Shown here in pieces: positions 21,133-29,438 of a stretch of 64,000 bases of DNA. The stretch covers positions 1-64,000 of the forward strand of contig NZ_CP111108.1 of the NCBI RefSeq assembly GCF_026314295.1, written 5' to 3'. The position numbers and the translations under genes were made by a program. The DNA is from Caproicibacterium sp. BJN0003 (GTDB lineage Bacteria > Bacillota > Clostridia > Oscillospirales > Acutalibacteraceae). The notes beneath the pieces were generated by a model. That model searched no databases, was not told where the DNA came from, and was given only the letters and a program-made list of their open reading frames with translations. Within the stretch, counting starts at the first letter, position 1; each line of letters opens with the position of its first letter.

Positions 21133-21492
21133 TTATTTTCTGCGAACAAGGTGGAAGGCAAATCCGGCAATATCCTCTGCAAAATAGATGGTATTGAGTT
21201 TGCCGTCGGGGCCGTAGTTCGCGGAGCTTTCGTTAAATTTGATGCCCTTTTCTTCGAGATACTTGCGCGCTTTTTCCGGGTCATCCGTGCGGATCGCGAT
21301 GTGTCCAAGCTTCCCGAGGAAGGGGGACTTCATCACTTCAAACTGCTCGTTAACAAAGATAGAGCCGTCTGTTTCCCTTGTGGGAAATCCAAAAAGAGCG
21401 TTTAAAAGAGCAGCTGTTTTTTTGGCTTCTTCGGCATTTCCCTGATTGATGCCGATATGTGCCATTTCGAAATTGAAATCTTTCGCTTCCAT
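21133..21492 (-). CDS. VOC (glyoxalase/dioxygenase-fold) family protein
   Basis: This 119-residue protein has the paired beta-alpha-beta-beta-beta units of the vicinal oxygen chelate fold: FEMAHIGINQGN at the start, GHIAIRTDDPEKARKYLEEKGI in the middle and IYFAEDIAGFAFHLV at the end. It lies between kduD and kduI with tight spacing and a clear AAGGAGG, so it is a true operon member. A role in handling a keto-sugar isomer or adduct is possible but not shown by the sequence. Confidence 0.82.
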   Translation of the reverse strand: MEAKDFNFEMAHIGINQGNAEEAKKTAALLNALFGFPTRETDGSIFVNEQFEVMKSPFLGKLGHIAIRTDDPEKARKYLEEKGIKFNESSANYGPDGKLNTIYFAEDIAGFAFHLVRRK

Positions 21493-21504
21493 TTAAAGTC
21501 CTCC

Positions 21505-22266
21505 TTATTTTGCCAAATAGCCGCCGTCCAGCGGAATCACGGCGCCGCTTATATAATTGGAGGCGTCGCTTGCTAAAAATACCGCAAGGCCCTTCATATC
21601 TTCAGGGGTGCCCCAGCGACCGGCTGGAATTCGGGCCAAAATTTCAGTATTGCGGCCATTGTCATTAATGAGGGCAGTATTCATCTCGGTTGCCATATAA
21701 CCGGGAGCAATGGCATTCACCTGAATATTTTTGCCTGCCCATTCATTGGAGAGTGCTTTTGTCAGCTGAGCAACAGCACCCTTGCTGGCAGCGTAGGCCG
21801 GGACGGTAAATCCACCGAAGAAACTCAGCATGGAAGCCATGTTAATAATTTTTCCGCTGCCTTGTTTGAGCATTTCACGTCCTGAGAGCTGACAGAGCAC
21901 AAAAACAGCGTTCAAGTTCACATTAATAACGGTATCCCAATCTTCCAGGGTAAAGTCTTCACAGTGATTTCTGCGCTGAACACCGGCGTCGTTTAAAAGA
22001 ATATCAATTTTACCGCCAAGCATTTTTAATGCTTCCTGAAACATAGCGGGAATTTTGTCGCGCTCCCCTAAATCTGCACGGATTCCTGCAACGTCAAGCC
22101 CTTTTGCACGCAGTTCTTCGGCAGTTTTCAAAACACCTGCGGAAGAACCGACAATTACGACTTTTGCGCCTGCTTCGGCAAGACCTTCTGCCATGCCGCG
22201 GCCCAATCCCCTGGTACCACCGGTAACCAGAGCGGTTTTTCCGCTCAAATCAAACATATTTTTCAT
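21505..22266 (-). CDS. kduD: 2-deoxy-D-gluconate 3-dehydrogenase / DKII reductase
   Basis: KduD reduces DKII to 2-keto-3-deoxygluconate with NADH. It is a classical SDR of 253 residues, with TGGTRGLGRGMA at the cofactor site, NDAGVQRR, the active-site YAASKGAVAQLTK and the C-terminal IPLDGGYLAK typical of KduD. ATG 22266 has GTGGAGG five bases upstream. It lies between the VOC gene and a zinc dehydrogenase in the same operon. Confidence 0.92.
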   Translation of the reverse strand: MKNMFDLSGKTALVTGGTRGLGRGMAEGLAEAGAKVVIVGSSAGVLKTAEELRAKGLDVAGIRADLGERDKIPAMFQEALKMLGGKIDILLNDAGVQRRNHCEDFTLEDWDTVINVNLNAVFVLCQLSGREMLKQGSGKIINMASMLSFFGGFTVPAYAASKGAVAQLTKALSNEWAGKNIQVNAIAPGYMATEMNTALINDNGRNTEILARIPAGRWGTPEDMKGLAVFLASDASNYISGAVIPLDGGYLAK

Positions 22267-22278
22267 AATAGCCTCCAC

Positions 22279-23295
22279 TTAGTCAAAACAAAACATTACT
22301 TTAATCGCGCCGCTGCCCTTAGTGGTAACAAGGTCAAATCCTTTTTGTGCCTCGCTTACCGGAAGAACATGAGTGATGATTTTTTCAAACCCGGGATCTT
22401 CCGCTACAATCTTTGCTGCAATAGCAAAATCTTTTTTGCGGTAAACCCTTGTGAACTGAATGTTTGTCTCTTTAAACATGCCTTTAATAAGCGGCAAAGT
22501 GGCAGGCTTTGCGTAAGCGGCAATAATCAAAATGGTGCCGCGTACCTTTACTGCATCAAGAAGGAGACTTGCAACCGGCTGCACGCCTGCACAGTCGATT
22601 ACCCAGTCAAAACCGTTTCCATCGGTGCGGTCTTTACAGTAAGCTTCCATATCTTTCGGAAGCTTTGTGGGATCGACCACTTCAAATCCCATGGAACGGG
22701 CGTACTCAGCACGCAGAGAATCGGTCTCCATCATCAGAATGGAAGAGGCACCGAAAACGCGCAGGGTCATCGCAGTAGCAAGACCGATGGTGCCGCAGCC
22801 AAAGACGAGAGCGTTATCTCCGGGGCGGAAATCGCGTTCCCGCAAAGCATGAACACAGACAGCGACCGGCTCCACAAAAGCGCCCATCTTATTGGAGACT
22901 TTATCGGAAAGAGGAATGATACTTTCTTTCGGAGCTTCTACGTATTCGGCGAAACCGCCGTCACAGTCGATCCCAACAAGTCCCAGCGTGTTGCAGACGT
23001 GCATATTGCCGGTTTTGCAGGGTTCACATTTGCCACAGGAAAGCAGCGGATAAACGGTGACCCGTGTTCCTTTTTTGATTCCGGGTACGTCGTCGCTTTC
23101 GAGCGTGCCGGAAAATTCGTGACCCATAATCAGCGGTGCTTTTGCACGGGGATGGGTGCCGTGATAAATATTTTGATCGGTGCCGCAGATTCCTGCATGC
23201 GAAACTTTTATAAGTGCCCAACCTTCGCGGGGCTGAGGTTTTGGTACATCTCGGACACTAATGGTATTGGCCCCTTCATAAACGATTGCTTTCAT
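22279..23295 (-). CDS. Zinc-dependent medium-chain alcohol/polyol dehydrogenase
   Basis: This 338-residue MDR enzyme has catalytic zinc ligands in GICGTD and GHEFSG, the four-Cys structural zinc site (CGKCEPCKTGNMHVC) and a Rossmann motif VFGCGTIGLATAM. The nearest functional types are threonine, sorbitol, gulonate or galactitol-phosphate dehydrogenases. In this operon it may oxidise a uronate-derived polyol or aldonate, such as gulonate, to feed the KDG route. That is inferred from context. Its stop lies 12 bases before the kduD ATG, over the kduD ribosome site. Confidence 0.85.
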   Translation of the reverse strand: MKAIVYEGANTISVRDVPKPQPREGWALIKVSHAGICGTDQNIYHGTHPRAKAPLIMGHEFSGTLESDDVPGIKKGTRVTVYPLLSCGKCEPCKTGNMHVCNTLGLVGIDCDGGFAEYVEAPKESIIPLSDKVSNKMGAFVEPVAVCVHALRERDFRPGDNALVFGCGTIGLATAMTLRVFGASSILMMETDSLRAEYARSMGFEVVDPTKLPKDMEAYCKDRTDGNGFDWVIDCAGVQPVASLLLDAVKVRGTILIIAAYAKPATLPLIKGMFKETNIQFTRVYRKKDFAIAAKIVAEDPGFEKIITHVLPVSEAQKGFDLVTTKGSGAIKVMFCFD

Positions 23296-23328
23296 TTTAG
23301 AACGTGTACTCCTTTCAGAGAGAGATAC

Positions 23329-24300
23329 TTAAATGTGATTGATTGGATAACGAACCGGCTCTCCGTTTAAGAAGCGAACGGCCTCTTCGGCACATTTGCG
23401 TTTAAGCTCCAGAGCAGCCTCTTCTGAATACCAAGCCATATGGGGAGTAATGATCAGATTCGGATGTTTAAAGAGCGGGCTATTGTGATCGAGTGGTTCT
23501 TTATTGACAACGTCGATTCCGGCGCCTGAGAGCTTTTTGGAAGTGAGCGCTTCGTCCAACGCATCTTCATCCACAAGCCCTCCGCGGGAAACATTGATAA
23601 AATAGGAACCATCTTTCATTTTCGCAAATGCTTCTTTGTTCATCATATGGTGATTTCCAGCATTTAACGAGCAGTGCATCGAGATGACATCAGACTGTTT
23701 TAAGAGTTCATCAAGAGAAGCACAGTAGGTAATATCCTGCGGAAAATGACGGCTGGGGCTCTTATAATCAGGGTCAAATGCAATGATCTTGCAGCCCAGA
23801 GCTTTTACTCGTTTGGCAAATTCAGAGCCGATCCGGCCGGTGCCGACGATGCCAACTGTTAACGTTGAGAGACGGTGAACCGGAATGGACTCTGCATAAT
23901 TCCAGGCACCCTCCTTAGTACGGTTGCCGAGAAGCCATGCTTTGCGCACACAGGCGAGCATCAAAGTCAATGCGTGGTCGGCGACCTCGTTCATACCGTA
24001 ATCCGGCACGTTGCAGATTTGAACACCGTATTTGTCGGCATCTTCCAAATTGACATTATCGACGCCAACGCCGTAACGCACAATCATTTTCAGCGACGGA
24101 ACGCCTTTAAAAACTTTTTCGTTCATCGGTGCATATTGGTTTAAAAAACATACGGCACCCTGACATTCTTTAATCACTTCGTCTTCGGTGTGGCAGTGCA
24201 GCCATTTAAAACCGCAGCCTGCCTTATCAAAAACGGATTTTTCCATATCGATATTGTTGTGATCACAGTCACAAATGATAATTTTAGGATTTTGTTCCAT
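23329..24300 (-). CDS. D-isomer-specific 2-hydroxyacid dehydrogenase (CtBP/SerA-like)
   Basis: This 323-residue NAD-dependent enzyme has the Rossmann motif VGIVGTGRIGSEFAKR. The catalytic Arg-Glu-His trio lies in VSRGGLVDEDAL, VNKEPLDHN and ITPHMAWYS. It lacks the ACT domain of serine-pathway SerA. Its place between the TRAP importer and the sugar dehydrogenases suggests reduction or oxidation of a keto-acid made in this pathway. The substrate cannot be read from sequence. ATG 24300 has GGAAAGGAAC upstream. Confidence 0.86.
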   Translation of the reverse strand: MEQNPKIIICDCDHNNIDMEKSVFDKAGCGFKWLHCHTEDEVIKECQGAVCFLNQYAPMNEKVFKGVPSLKMIVRYGVGVDNVNLEDADKYGVQICNVPDYGMNEVADHALTLMLACVRKAWLLGNRTKEGAWNYAESIPVHRLSTLTVGIVGTGRIGSEFAKRVKALGCKIIAFDPDYKSPSRHFPQDITYCASLDELLKQSDVISMHCSLNAGNHHMMNKEAFAKMKDGSYFINVSRGGLVDEDALDEALTSKKLSGAGIDVVNKEPLDHNSPLFKHPNLIITPHMAWYSEEAALELKRKCAEEAVRFLNGEPVRYPINHI

Positions 24301-24325
24301 GATACTGTTCCTTTCCAAAAAGAGA

Positions 24326-25633
24326 TTACGCGATCAGACCAAGTGCAGAGGGGATTGTCAGAGATAATCCCGGAATGAAGGTGACCATCATCAGCGTGAT
24401 CACCACGACCGCGAAGAACGGCAGCAGCAGACGGATAACCTGTTCGATCTTGACATTGCCGATCTTGCAGCCTGCGAATAGGATTGCACCGACCGGAGGA
24501 GTGATCGTGCCGACACAAAGGTTCATAACCATCATCAGTCCGAAATGAACGACACTCATGCCCCAGCCCTGTACGATTGGGAGGAAGATCGGGGTAAAGA
24601 TCAGGACTGCCGGGGTCGGATCCATGAAAGTACCGACAATCAGAAGGATGAAGTTCATGATAAGCAGAATGACGACCGGATTGTTGCTGATTCCTAAAAG
24701 TCCATGTGCGATCATCTGCGGAATCTTGGTGAAGGACATAACCCATGACATAATGGAGGAAACGCAGACCAAAAATTCTACGATTGCGGTAGTTTTAACA
24801 GAATCAAGCAGAATTTTGGGAAGATCACGAATTTTCAGGTTACGATAGATAAAGCTCAGAATTAAAGAATAGACAACGGCGATTGCAGAACCTTCGGTTG
24901 CGGTGAATACACCGCCGAGGATACCGCCGATGACGATAACAATCAGAAGCAAACTTGGGATGCCCTGCCAGAGAGTTTTGAGAACTTCTTTAACATTGTA
25001 ACGTTCCGTATCGATATAACCGCGCTTTTTGGCCATAAATCCGGTAAGAACCATACAAGCAACGCCCCAGAGAATACCAGGAATATAACCTGCCATAAAG
25101 AGGGCAGCGATGGAAACGGAACCGGCAACTGTGGAATAAACGATCATGATATTGCTTGGAGGGATCATCATGCCCGTAGGGCCGGAAGCAATGTTAACGG
25201 CTGCGGAGAATTCTTTGGAATAGCCTTCTTTTTCTTCCATTGGGCCGAGAATAGAGCCCATAGCGGAAGCAGCAGCAACGCCGGAACCTGAAATTGCGCC
25301 GAAGAGCATATTTGCGACGATGTTTGTCTGTGCAAGGCTGCCGGGCAGACGATGCGCAATTAACTTTGCACAGCCGATTAGTCGCTTGGCGATACCGCCG
25401 TTATTCATGATATTGCCCGCTAAGACAAAGAATGGAATGGCGAGCAAAGAGAATGAATTGGCGCCGGTAAACATTCGCTGTGAAGCGGTAATCATTGCCT
25501 TATCAAAAGGAAGAATCACCATGATGGCAGCGGCGGAACTAATTCCGATGGAAAGACCAATCGGGAAGCCGAGACAAAGGGTGATAACAATGCCGACGAC
25601 CATAATCAATGCGGCAAGTGTAGCGCTGTTCAT
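24326..25633 (-). CDS. dctM: TRAP transporter large permease DctM
   Basis: The 435-residue membrane subunit of a sodium-driven tripartite (TRAP) transporter, with about a dozen hydrophobic segments. It shows DctM signatures such as PFFVLAGNIMN, GGVFTATEGSAIAVVYS and GTFMDPTPAVLIFTPIFLP. It overlaps dctQ by four bases. With DctQ and DctP it should import a carboxylated substrate, here probably an unsaturated or keto-deoxy uronate. Confidence 0.95.
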   Translation of the reverse strand: MNSATLAALIMVVGIVITLCLGFPIGLSIGISSAAAIMVILPFDKAMITASQRMFTGANSFSLLAIPFFVLAGNIMNNGGIAKRLIGCAKLIAHRLPGSLAQTNIVANMLFGAISGSGVAAASAMGSILGPMEEKEGYSKEFSAAVNIASGPTGMMIPPSNIMIVYSTVAGSVSIAALFMAGYIPGILWGVACMVLTGFMAKKRGYIDTERYNVKEVLKTLWQGIPSLLLIVIVIGGILGGVFTATEGSAIAVVYSLILSFIYRNLKIRDLPKILLDSVKTTAIVEFLVCVSSIMSWVMSFTKIPQMIAHGLLGISNNPVVILLIMNFILLIVGTFMDPTPAVLIFTPIFLPIVQGWGMSVVHFGLMMVMNLCVGTITPPVGAILFAGCKIGNVKIEQVIRLLLPFFAVVVITLMMVTFIPGLSLTIPSALGLIA

Positions 25634-26163
25634 GTATCAGATTCCCCCTTTCCTGTGGTTGGAGCCGGCTTTGCGGCAACTTTTTGATGATATTCGACAA
25701 CTGCGAGGCAGATGTTATAGACTGCATAAAACAGCATTACAAAGCCGCAGATCGGAATTGCTATGTAAATGATTCCCATGGGGATTTGCAAAGAAGCATC
25801 TACTGTGGTCATTTGTTTGAGTGCGCCCTGATAACCGCCGACAATCATAATGCCCCAAGAGAAAATGAGCAAAACAAGATTGGTAAGAATCTCGACGACT
25901 AGATAAGGCGTCGGGGATAATTTGTCTTTGATTACCGTGATGTTCAGATGCTCACGCAGACCAAAAACATAGGCACTGCCGAACATGATCATCCAAACGA
26001 AAAGGTACTGTGCGAGTCCTTCGGAAATAGCACTCGGCTTGTTGAAAAAGTAGCGTGTGATTACCTGATAGGTAACAAGGATCGTCATAATGGCAAGAAT
26101 GATAATGTTGCACCATTCCATAATCTTGTCAATGACCCTTTTTACCGCTGTAAAAGCATGCAT
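25630..26163 (-). CDS. dctQ: TRAP transporter small permease DctQ
   Basis: This 177-residue protein has four predicted membrane helices and the DctQ-family pattern around helices 1-2 (VTYQVITRYFFNKPSAISEGLAQ). It is the small membrane subunit that joins the DctM channel. AGGAGG precedes ATG 26163. A hairpin separates it from dctP upstream. Confidence 0.93.
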   Translation of the reverse strand: MHAFTAVKRVIDKIMEWCNIIILAIMTILVTYQVITRYFFNKPSAISEGLAQYLFVWMIMFGSAYVFGLREHLNITVIKDKLSPTPYLVVEILTNLVLLIFSWGIMIVGGYQGALKQMTTVDASLQIPMGIIYIAIPICGFVMLFYAVYNICLAVVEYHQKVAAKPAPTTGKGESDT

Positions 26164-26202
26164 TGATGTAGAACCTCCTGTTCTCTTTTCCCTCTTTAGC
26201 AG

Positions 26203-26232
26203 AAGAGACCCGCAGGAGCCTGCGGGCCTCTT
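26203..26232 (-). promoter_or_regulatory. Intercistronic hairpin between dctP and dctQM
   Basis: A perfect seven-base GC stem (CCCGCAG/CTGCGGG, loop GAGC) extends through AAGAG/CTCTT arms. It lies just after the dctP stop. Read on the minus strand, only a moderate T run follows. Such hairpins often make the binding protein more abundant than its permease by 3'-end protection or partial termination. Confidence 0.7.
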
Positions 26233-26250
26233 TTGACATTCTCAAAAGGG

Positions 26251-27336
26251 TTATTTCAGCTTCTGAATTTCTTGATAGATAGATTTTGTCATATCACTGC
26301 GGTTGGAAACACTGTCGATCAGGGGCTTCATAGCATCCTGGAAAGGTTTAATATCAACGGTGGTGATGGTGACACCGAGTTCATTCTTGCACTTTGTGAG
26401 ATACTCATCGCGGAGTTTCGCAGAAAGGTTGAACATCGTATCAACGGATTCGTTAGCAACTTTCTTCAGAGCCTTTGCATCATCTTCGGACATGCCCTTA
26501 AAGAGGCTGGAGCTGATAATCAGTTCATCAGGGATCATCAGATGATTTGTCTCGGAGAAAAAGGGAGCAACTTCGTATTGTTTCAAATCAACATAAGTAA
26601 TGATATTGTTCTCAGCGCCGTCCAGAGTACCTGCCTGAATTGCAGAGTAAACATCGCCCTGGCTCATCGGGGTTCCTACGCCGCCCATGTATTTGAGCAT
26701 CTGAACCATGGTATCGGACTGCATAACACGAATCTTTTTACCGGAGAGATCAGCTGGGGTTTTTACCGGAGCACTCTTTGTGTAGATGCAGCGAGCTCCA
26801 AGGCTATAAGCTGCAAGAACATCAAATCCTGCACTCTCAGTTGTTGCATACAAATCATCAAGTGCGCCAGACTGGAACAGTTTCTTCTGATGATCGATAG
26901 AATCGAACATGTAAGGGCAGCCGATAACCGCAAAGTCAGGGTTTACATTTTCTACCATGGAGTTTGCGACAATTGCCATATCGATTGCACCATTTTCGAC
27001 TAGTTCCAAAGAATCCTTCTGGCTGCCGAGCAGTTCATTCGGATAAACTTCAATGGAATAACGGCCATCAGTTGCATCATAAAGCTTATCGCTCATCTCA
27101 ACAACAGTCTTAGCCTCCGGGTTATCAGCTGACTGATTGAAAGAACACTTGAGGACGGTTTTTCCGACCTTCGTGCCGGTCGCAGCGCCGGAAGCACTGG
27201 ATGAAGTAGCAGCCGCTTTGGAAGCGGTACCGGAAGCTGCTGCAGAAGAACTGCTGGAGCTTCCGCCGCAGCCTGCAAGACTAAATGTCATGCCTGCTGC
27301 CAACGCAAGAGCAAGGATCGATTTTCTTTTGAACAT
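26251..27336 (-). CDS. dctP: TRAP transporter substrate-binding lipoprotein DctP
   Basis: This 361-residue extracytoplasmic solute receptor has a lipoprotein signal with lipobox LAGC, then a Ser/Ala-rich linker to about residue 50. The DctP-family core follows, including KKIRVMQSDTMVQMLKYMGG and QGDVYSAIQAGTLDGAENN. The conserved Arg that binds the substrate carboxylate lies in KIRVM. Two palindromic operators lie in the 131 bases upstream. It is the first structural gene of the uronate operon. Confidence 0.94.
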   Translation of the reverse strand: MFKRKSILALALAAGMTFSLAGCGGSSSSSSAAASGTASKAAATSSSASGAATGTKVGKTVLKCSFNQSADNPEAKTVVEMSDKLYDATDGRYSIEVYPNELLGSQKDSLELVENGAIDMAIVANSMVENVNPDFAVIGCPYMFDSIDHQKKLFQSGALDDLYATTESAGFDVLAAYSLGARCIYTKSAPVKTPADLSGKKIRVMQSDTMVQMLKYMGGVGTPMSQGDVYSAIQAGTLDGAENNIITYVDLKQYEVAPFFSETNHLMIPDELIISSSLFKGMSEDDAKALKKVANESVDTMFNLSAKLRDEYLTKCKNELGVTITTVDIKPFQDAMKPLIDSVSNRSDMTKSIYQEIQKLK

Positions 27337-27371
27337 TCTGTATTCCTCCCATAAATAAATGATTTATGCTG

Positions 27372-27388
27372 ACTGGTACGTTACCAGT
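27372..27388. promoter_or_regulatory. Candidate FadR/GntR-type operator before dctP
   Basis: The inverted repeat ACTGGTA-CGT-TACCAGT lies 36 bases upstream of the dctP ATG. It fits the FadR-subfamily pattern TGGT-N-ACCA. The FadR/GntR gene at 28725-29411 is the obvious candidate for binding it. Confidence 0.6.
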
Positions 27389-27409
27389 AAACAACCATTA
27401 AAAAACCAC

Positions 27410-27427
27410 TATGGAACCGGTTCCATA
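27410..27427. promoter_or_regulatory. Candidate LacI-family operator before dctP
   Basis: TATGGAACCGGTTCCATA is an 18-base perfect palindrome. Its core matches the LacI-family pattern TGNAANCGNTTNCA. It sits between the LacI-type regulator gene and dctP. It is also close to a catabolite-responsive element, so CcpA binding is an alternative. Confidence 0.72.
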
Positions 27428-27467
27428 AAATTTAAAAAAAAATCAAAATAAAAATTTTTTGATTTTT

Positions 27468-28502
27468 TTAAGAAGAAACAGTGGAACCGCGGATTTCAAG
27501 TTTATTGGGAAGCTCTTCATAAACCGGGTCTTTGGGACCTTTCCCAGCAATACGCTCGAGAAGAAGCTGAGCGGCGTGTTCTCCAACCAATCTGGAATCC
27601 TGGGTAATTGTGGTGATCCCAGGTGGAATCAAATCGGCCCAGCCCCAATTATCAAATCCGCAGACGCCAAAATTGGCACCAATCGAAATTTTCAAAGTCT
27701 GTACAGCGTTAAGAACGCGCAAAAGCGTTACACCGTTTACTGCAAAGAGCGCAATTCGTTCTTTTGGATATTTGTTGCAAAACTGCTGAACCTTCTCGGT
27801 ACAGTCTGCTTCTTTTTCCAAAGAGAAAGTATAAGTGTTTTCCTCACCGGAATATCCAAATACTTCATGGAGCGCATCACAAAATCCTTGATAACGGAGA
27901 ATTCGAGGGGCAATCATTCCGTTGCCTGGAGTAAAAAAGGCAACTTGCTCATAACCTAGCTGTTTTAAATAAGAAATGCAGTTATATGTAATGTGGTAAT
28001 TCTCTGTCGCAACGGTATCAATGATACCGGGTGCCGAAAGGCATCGATCAGCGAGAACGAGAGGAACTTTTTGTCGTTTTAATTCCAAAAGATAGGGATC
28101 ATTTTGTCCGGTGGTGTTGATAATTAACCCATCCACCTGATTTTCCAAAAGATTTTGAATCGCACAGCGTTCGTTTTCCGGATCATCGCCGCTGTCTACA
28201 AGGAGCAGCTGATAGCCAACTTGCGTGCAGACACTGTTGATTCCTTTTACTAGAATAGAAGAAAAGGGGCTGCTGATATCACTGACGAGACAACCCAGCA
28301 TTTTGCTATTGCGGGATTTTAAGCTTTGGGCAATTCGATTTGGACGGTAATTGAGTTCTTGAATCACCTTTGCAATCCGAACTCTGGTTTCGTCAGATAA
28401 AGCATCGTACCGACCGTTAAGATAGCGGGAGACAGTCGTCTTAGAAACGCCTGCCAGCGAAGCAACATGATCAATGGTAACTTTTTTTCCGTCCGTTGTC
28501 AC
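27468..28502 (-). CDS. LacI-family transcriptional regulator (KdgR-like)
   Basis: This 344-residue regulator has the N-terminal helix-turn-helix and hinge VTIDHVASLAGVSKTTVSRYLNG through NYRPNRIAQSLKS. A periplasmic-binding-protein-like effector domain follows. It lies directly upstream of dctP on the same strand, so it probably controls the uronate operon, as KdgR does in Bacillus. GTG 28502 is my start because AAGGA lies in good position. Earlier in-frame starts at 28571, 28547 and 28544 overlap the gene's own promoter and operator. Confidence 0.9.
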   Translation of the reverse strand: MTTDGKKVTIDHVASLAGVSKTTVSRYLNGRYDALSDETRVRIAKVIQELNYRPNRIAQSLKSRNSKMLGCLVSDISSPFSSILVKGINSVCTQVGYQLLLVDSGDDPENERCAIQNLLENQVDGLIINTTGQNDPYLLELKRQKVPLVLADRCLSAPGIIDTVATENYHITYNCISYLKQLGYEQVAFFTPGNGMIAPRILRYQGFCDALHEVFGYSGEENTYTFSLEKEADCTEKVQQFCNKYPKERIALFAVNGVTLLRVLNAVQTLKISIGANFGVCGFDNWGWADLIPPGITTITQDSRLVGEHAAQLLLERIAGKGPKDPVYEELPNKLEIRGSTVSS

Positions 28503-28545
28503 ATTTGCTTCCTTCTTTCTACTCCCCCGTACTTTCAAATTCATC

Positions 28546-28604
28546 ATATATTGATGAAACCGGTTTGTCAATATATTTTATGCAAATTGACTCAAAATCG
28601 TCAA
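28546..28604 (-). promoter_or_regulatory. Promoter and autoregulatory operator of the LacI-type regulator
   Basis: On the minus strand TTGACG (28604-28599) and TAAAAT (28580-28575) are 18 bases apart. Overlapping the start of transcription is an inverted repeat with perfect nine-base arms, ATATATTGA at 28546-28554 and TCAATATAT at 28568-28576. It encloses AAACCGGTTT at 28557-28566. The core shares ACCGGT with the operator before dctP, so the regulator probably represses itself. Confidence 0.7.
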
Positions 28605-28694
28605 TTGAGCAAGATATTAATAAAAATATTGTGCAGTTTTAACACTGAGCTCTTACATCAAGGGGGATAAGTTGTCCTACCAATTAAAGAAGCA

Positions 28695-28724
28695 TAAAAA
28701 GACTCTGACCAAAATTGTCAGAGT
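28695..28724 (-). terminator. Terminator downstream of the FadR/GntR gene
   Basis: ACTCTGAC (28702-28709) pairs with GTCAGAGT (28717-28724) just after the TAA stop. Read on the minus strand a CTTTTTAT tail follows. Confidence 0.78.
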
Positions 28725-29411
28725 TTAGGGGGTTGGCTCGTTTGGAAATAGATATTGACGATTTGTCGCTAGATGTAAAATCATAGCATAACGGGCACCG
28801 TAAGGGTCGTGGCGAGAAATTGCGTTTACCAGCGCTCGATGGTACCGAATCGTATCGCCTTTGAGACTGTTTTTTGTTAAATCGATGTTTAGAGTTGCTG
28901 ACGAATGAATCACCGGGACCAATGTACTGACTACTTGATTATGGCTGGCCTGGGCAATTCGCCGATGAAATTCCACGTCGGCCTGCTGATATGGTTCTTC
29001 TTTTTCGATCAGTTCCTGTACCGTATCGCATTGCTGTTCAATTATCCGCAGTTCCCGGGCTGTGGCACGGATTGCCGCAAGTTCAGCAATGTCTGGTTCC
29101 AACATCAGACGGACATCTAAAAGATCCAAAGCGAGCTGCTGATCGTGTTTTAAAAAAGTAAGCCCGAGAGGATCACTTGAGACTCCCTGCCGGGGTGAGA
29201 TAAATGTACCGGATCCTTGCCGAACGACTAAAACGTTTTGGGAGATCAGCGCTTTTACCGCCTCACGAACAGTGCCGCGGCCAACGTTAAGTCTACGGCA
29301 AAGCTCTGATTCGGTTGGCAGACGGTCGCCAGGTTTCATATCATTTTTTAGAATCATATCAATGATTTGTTTTTGCACAGCCGCACTAAGCGGTGGGGTT
29401 CCCTGTTTCAA
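28725..29411 (-). CDS. FadR-type GntR transcriptional regulator with FCD domain
   Basis: This 228-residue regulator has a winged helix (MILKNDMKPGDRLPTESELCRRLNVGRGTVREAVKALISQNVL). The helical FCD effector domain carries metal-binding residues in ADVEFHRRIAQASHN and the later His residues near YHRALVNAI and MILHLA. Relatives such as UxuR, ExuR and KdgR-type FCD proteins sense sugar acids. It is preceded by an unknown gene and followed by a terminator, next to the LacI gene. Start TTG 29411 has AAGGA six bases upstream. Confidence 0.9.
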   Translation of the reverse strand: MKQGTPPLSAAVQKQIIDMILKNDMKPGDRLPTESELCRRLNVGRGTVREAVKALISQNVLVVRQGSGTFISPRQGVSSDPLGLTFLKHDQQLALDLLDVRLMLEPDIAELAAIRATARELRIIEQQCDTVQELIEKEEPYQQADVEFHRRIAQASHNQVVSTLVPVIHSSATLNIDLTKNSLKGDTIRYHRALVNAISRHDPYGARYAMILHLATNRQYLFPNEPTP

Positions 29412-29438
29412 TCATTTTCCTTCTTTCGATGATGACTT

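Noticed and set aside
22345-23370. A 341-codon plus-strand frame opposite the zinc dehydrogenase gene
   Set aside because: It is antisense to a gene with full zinc and Rossmann motifs, has no family motif and has poor sequence character.
27437-27470. A/T-only hairpin after the LacI gene as a terminator
   Set aside because: AATCAAAA/TTTTGATT is a weak stem in an A/T-rich tract, and read-through into dctP is plausible.
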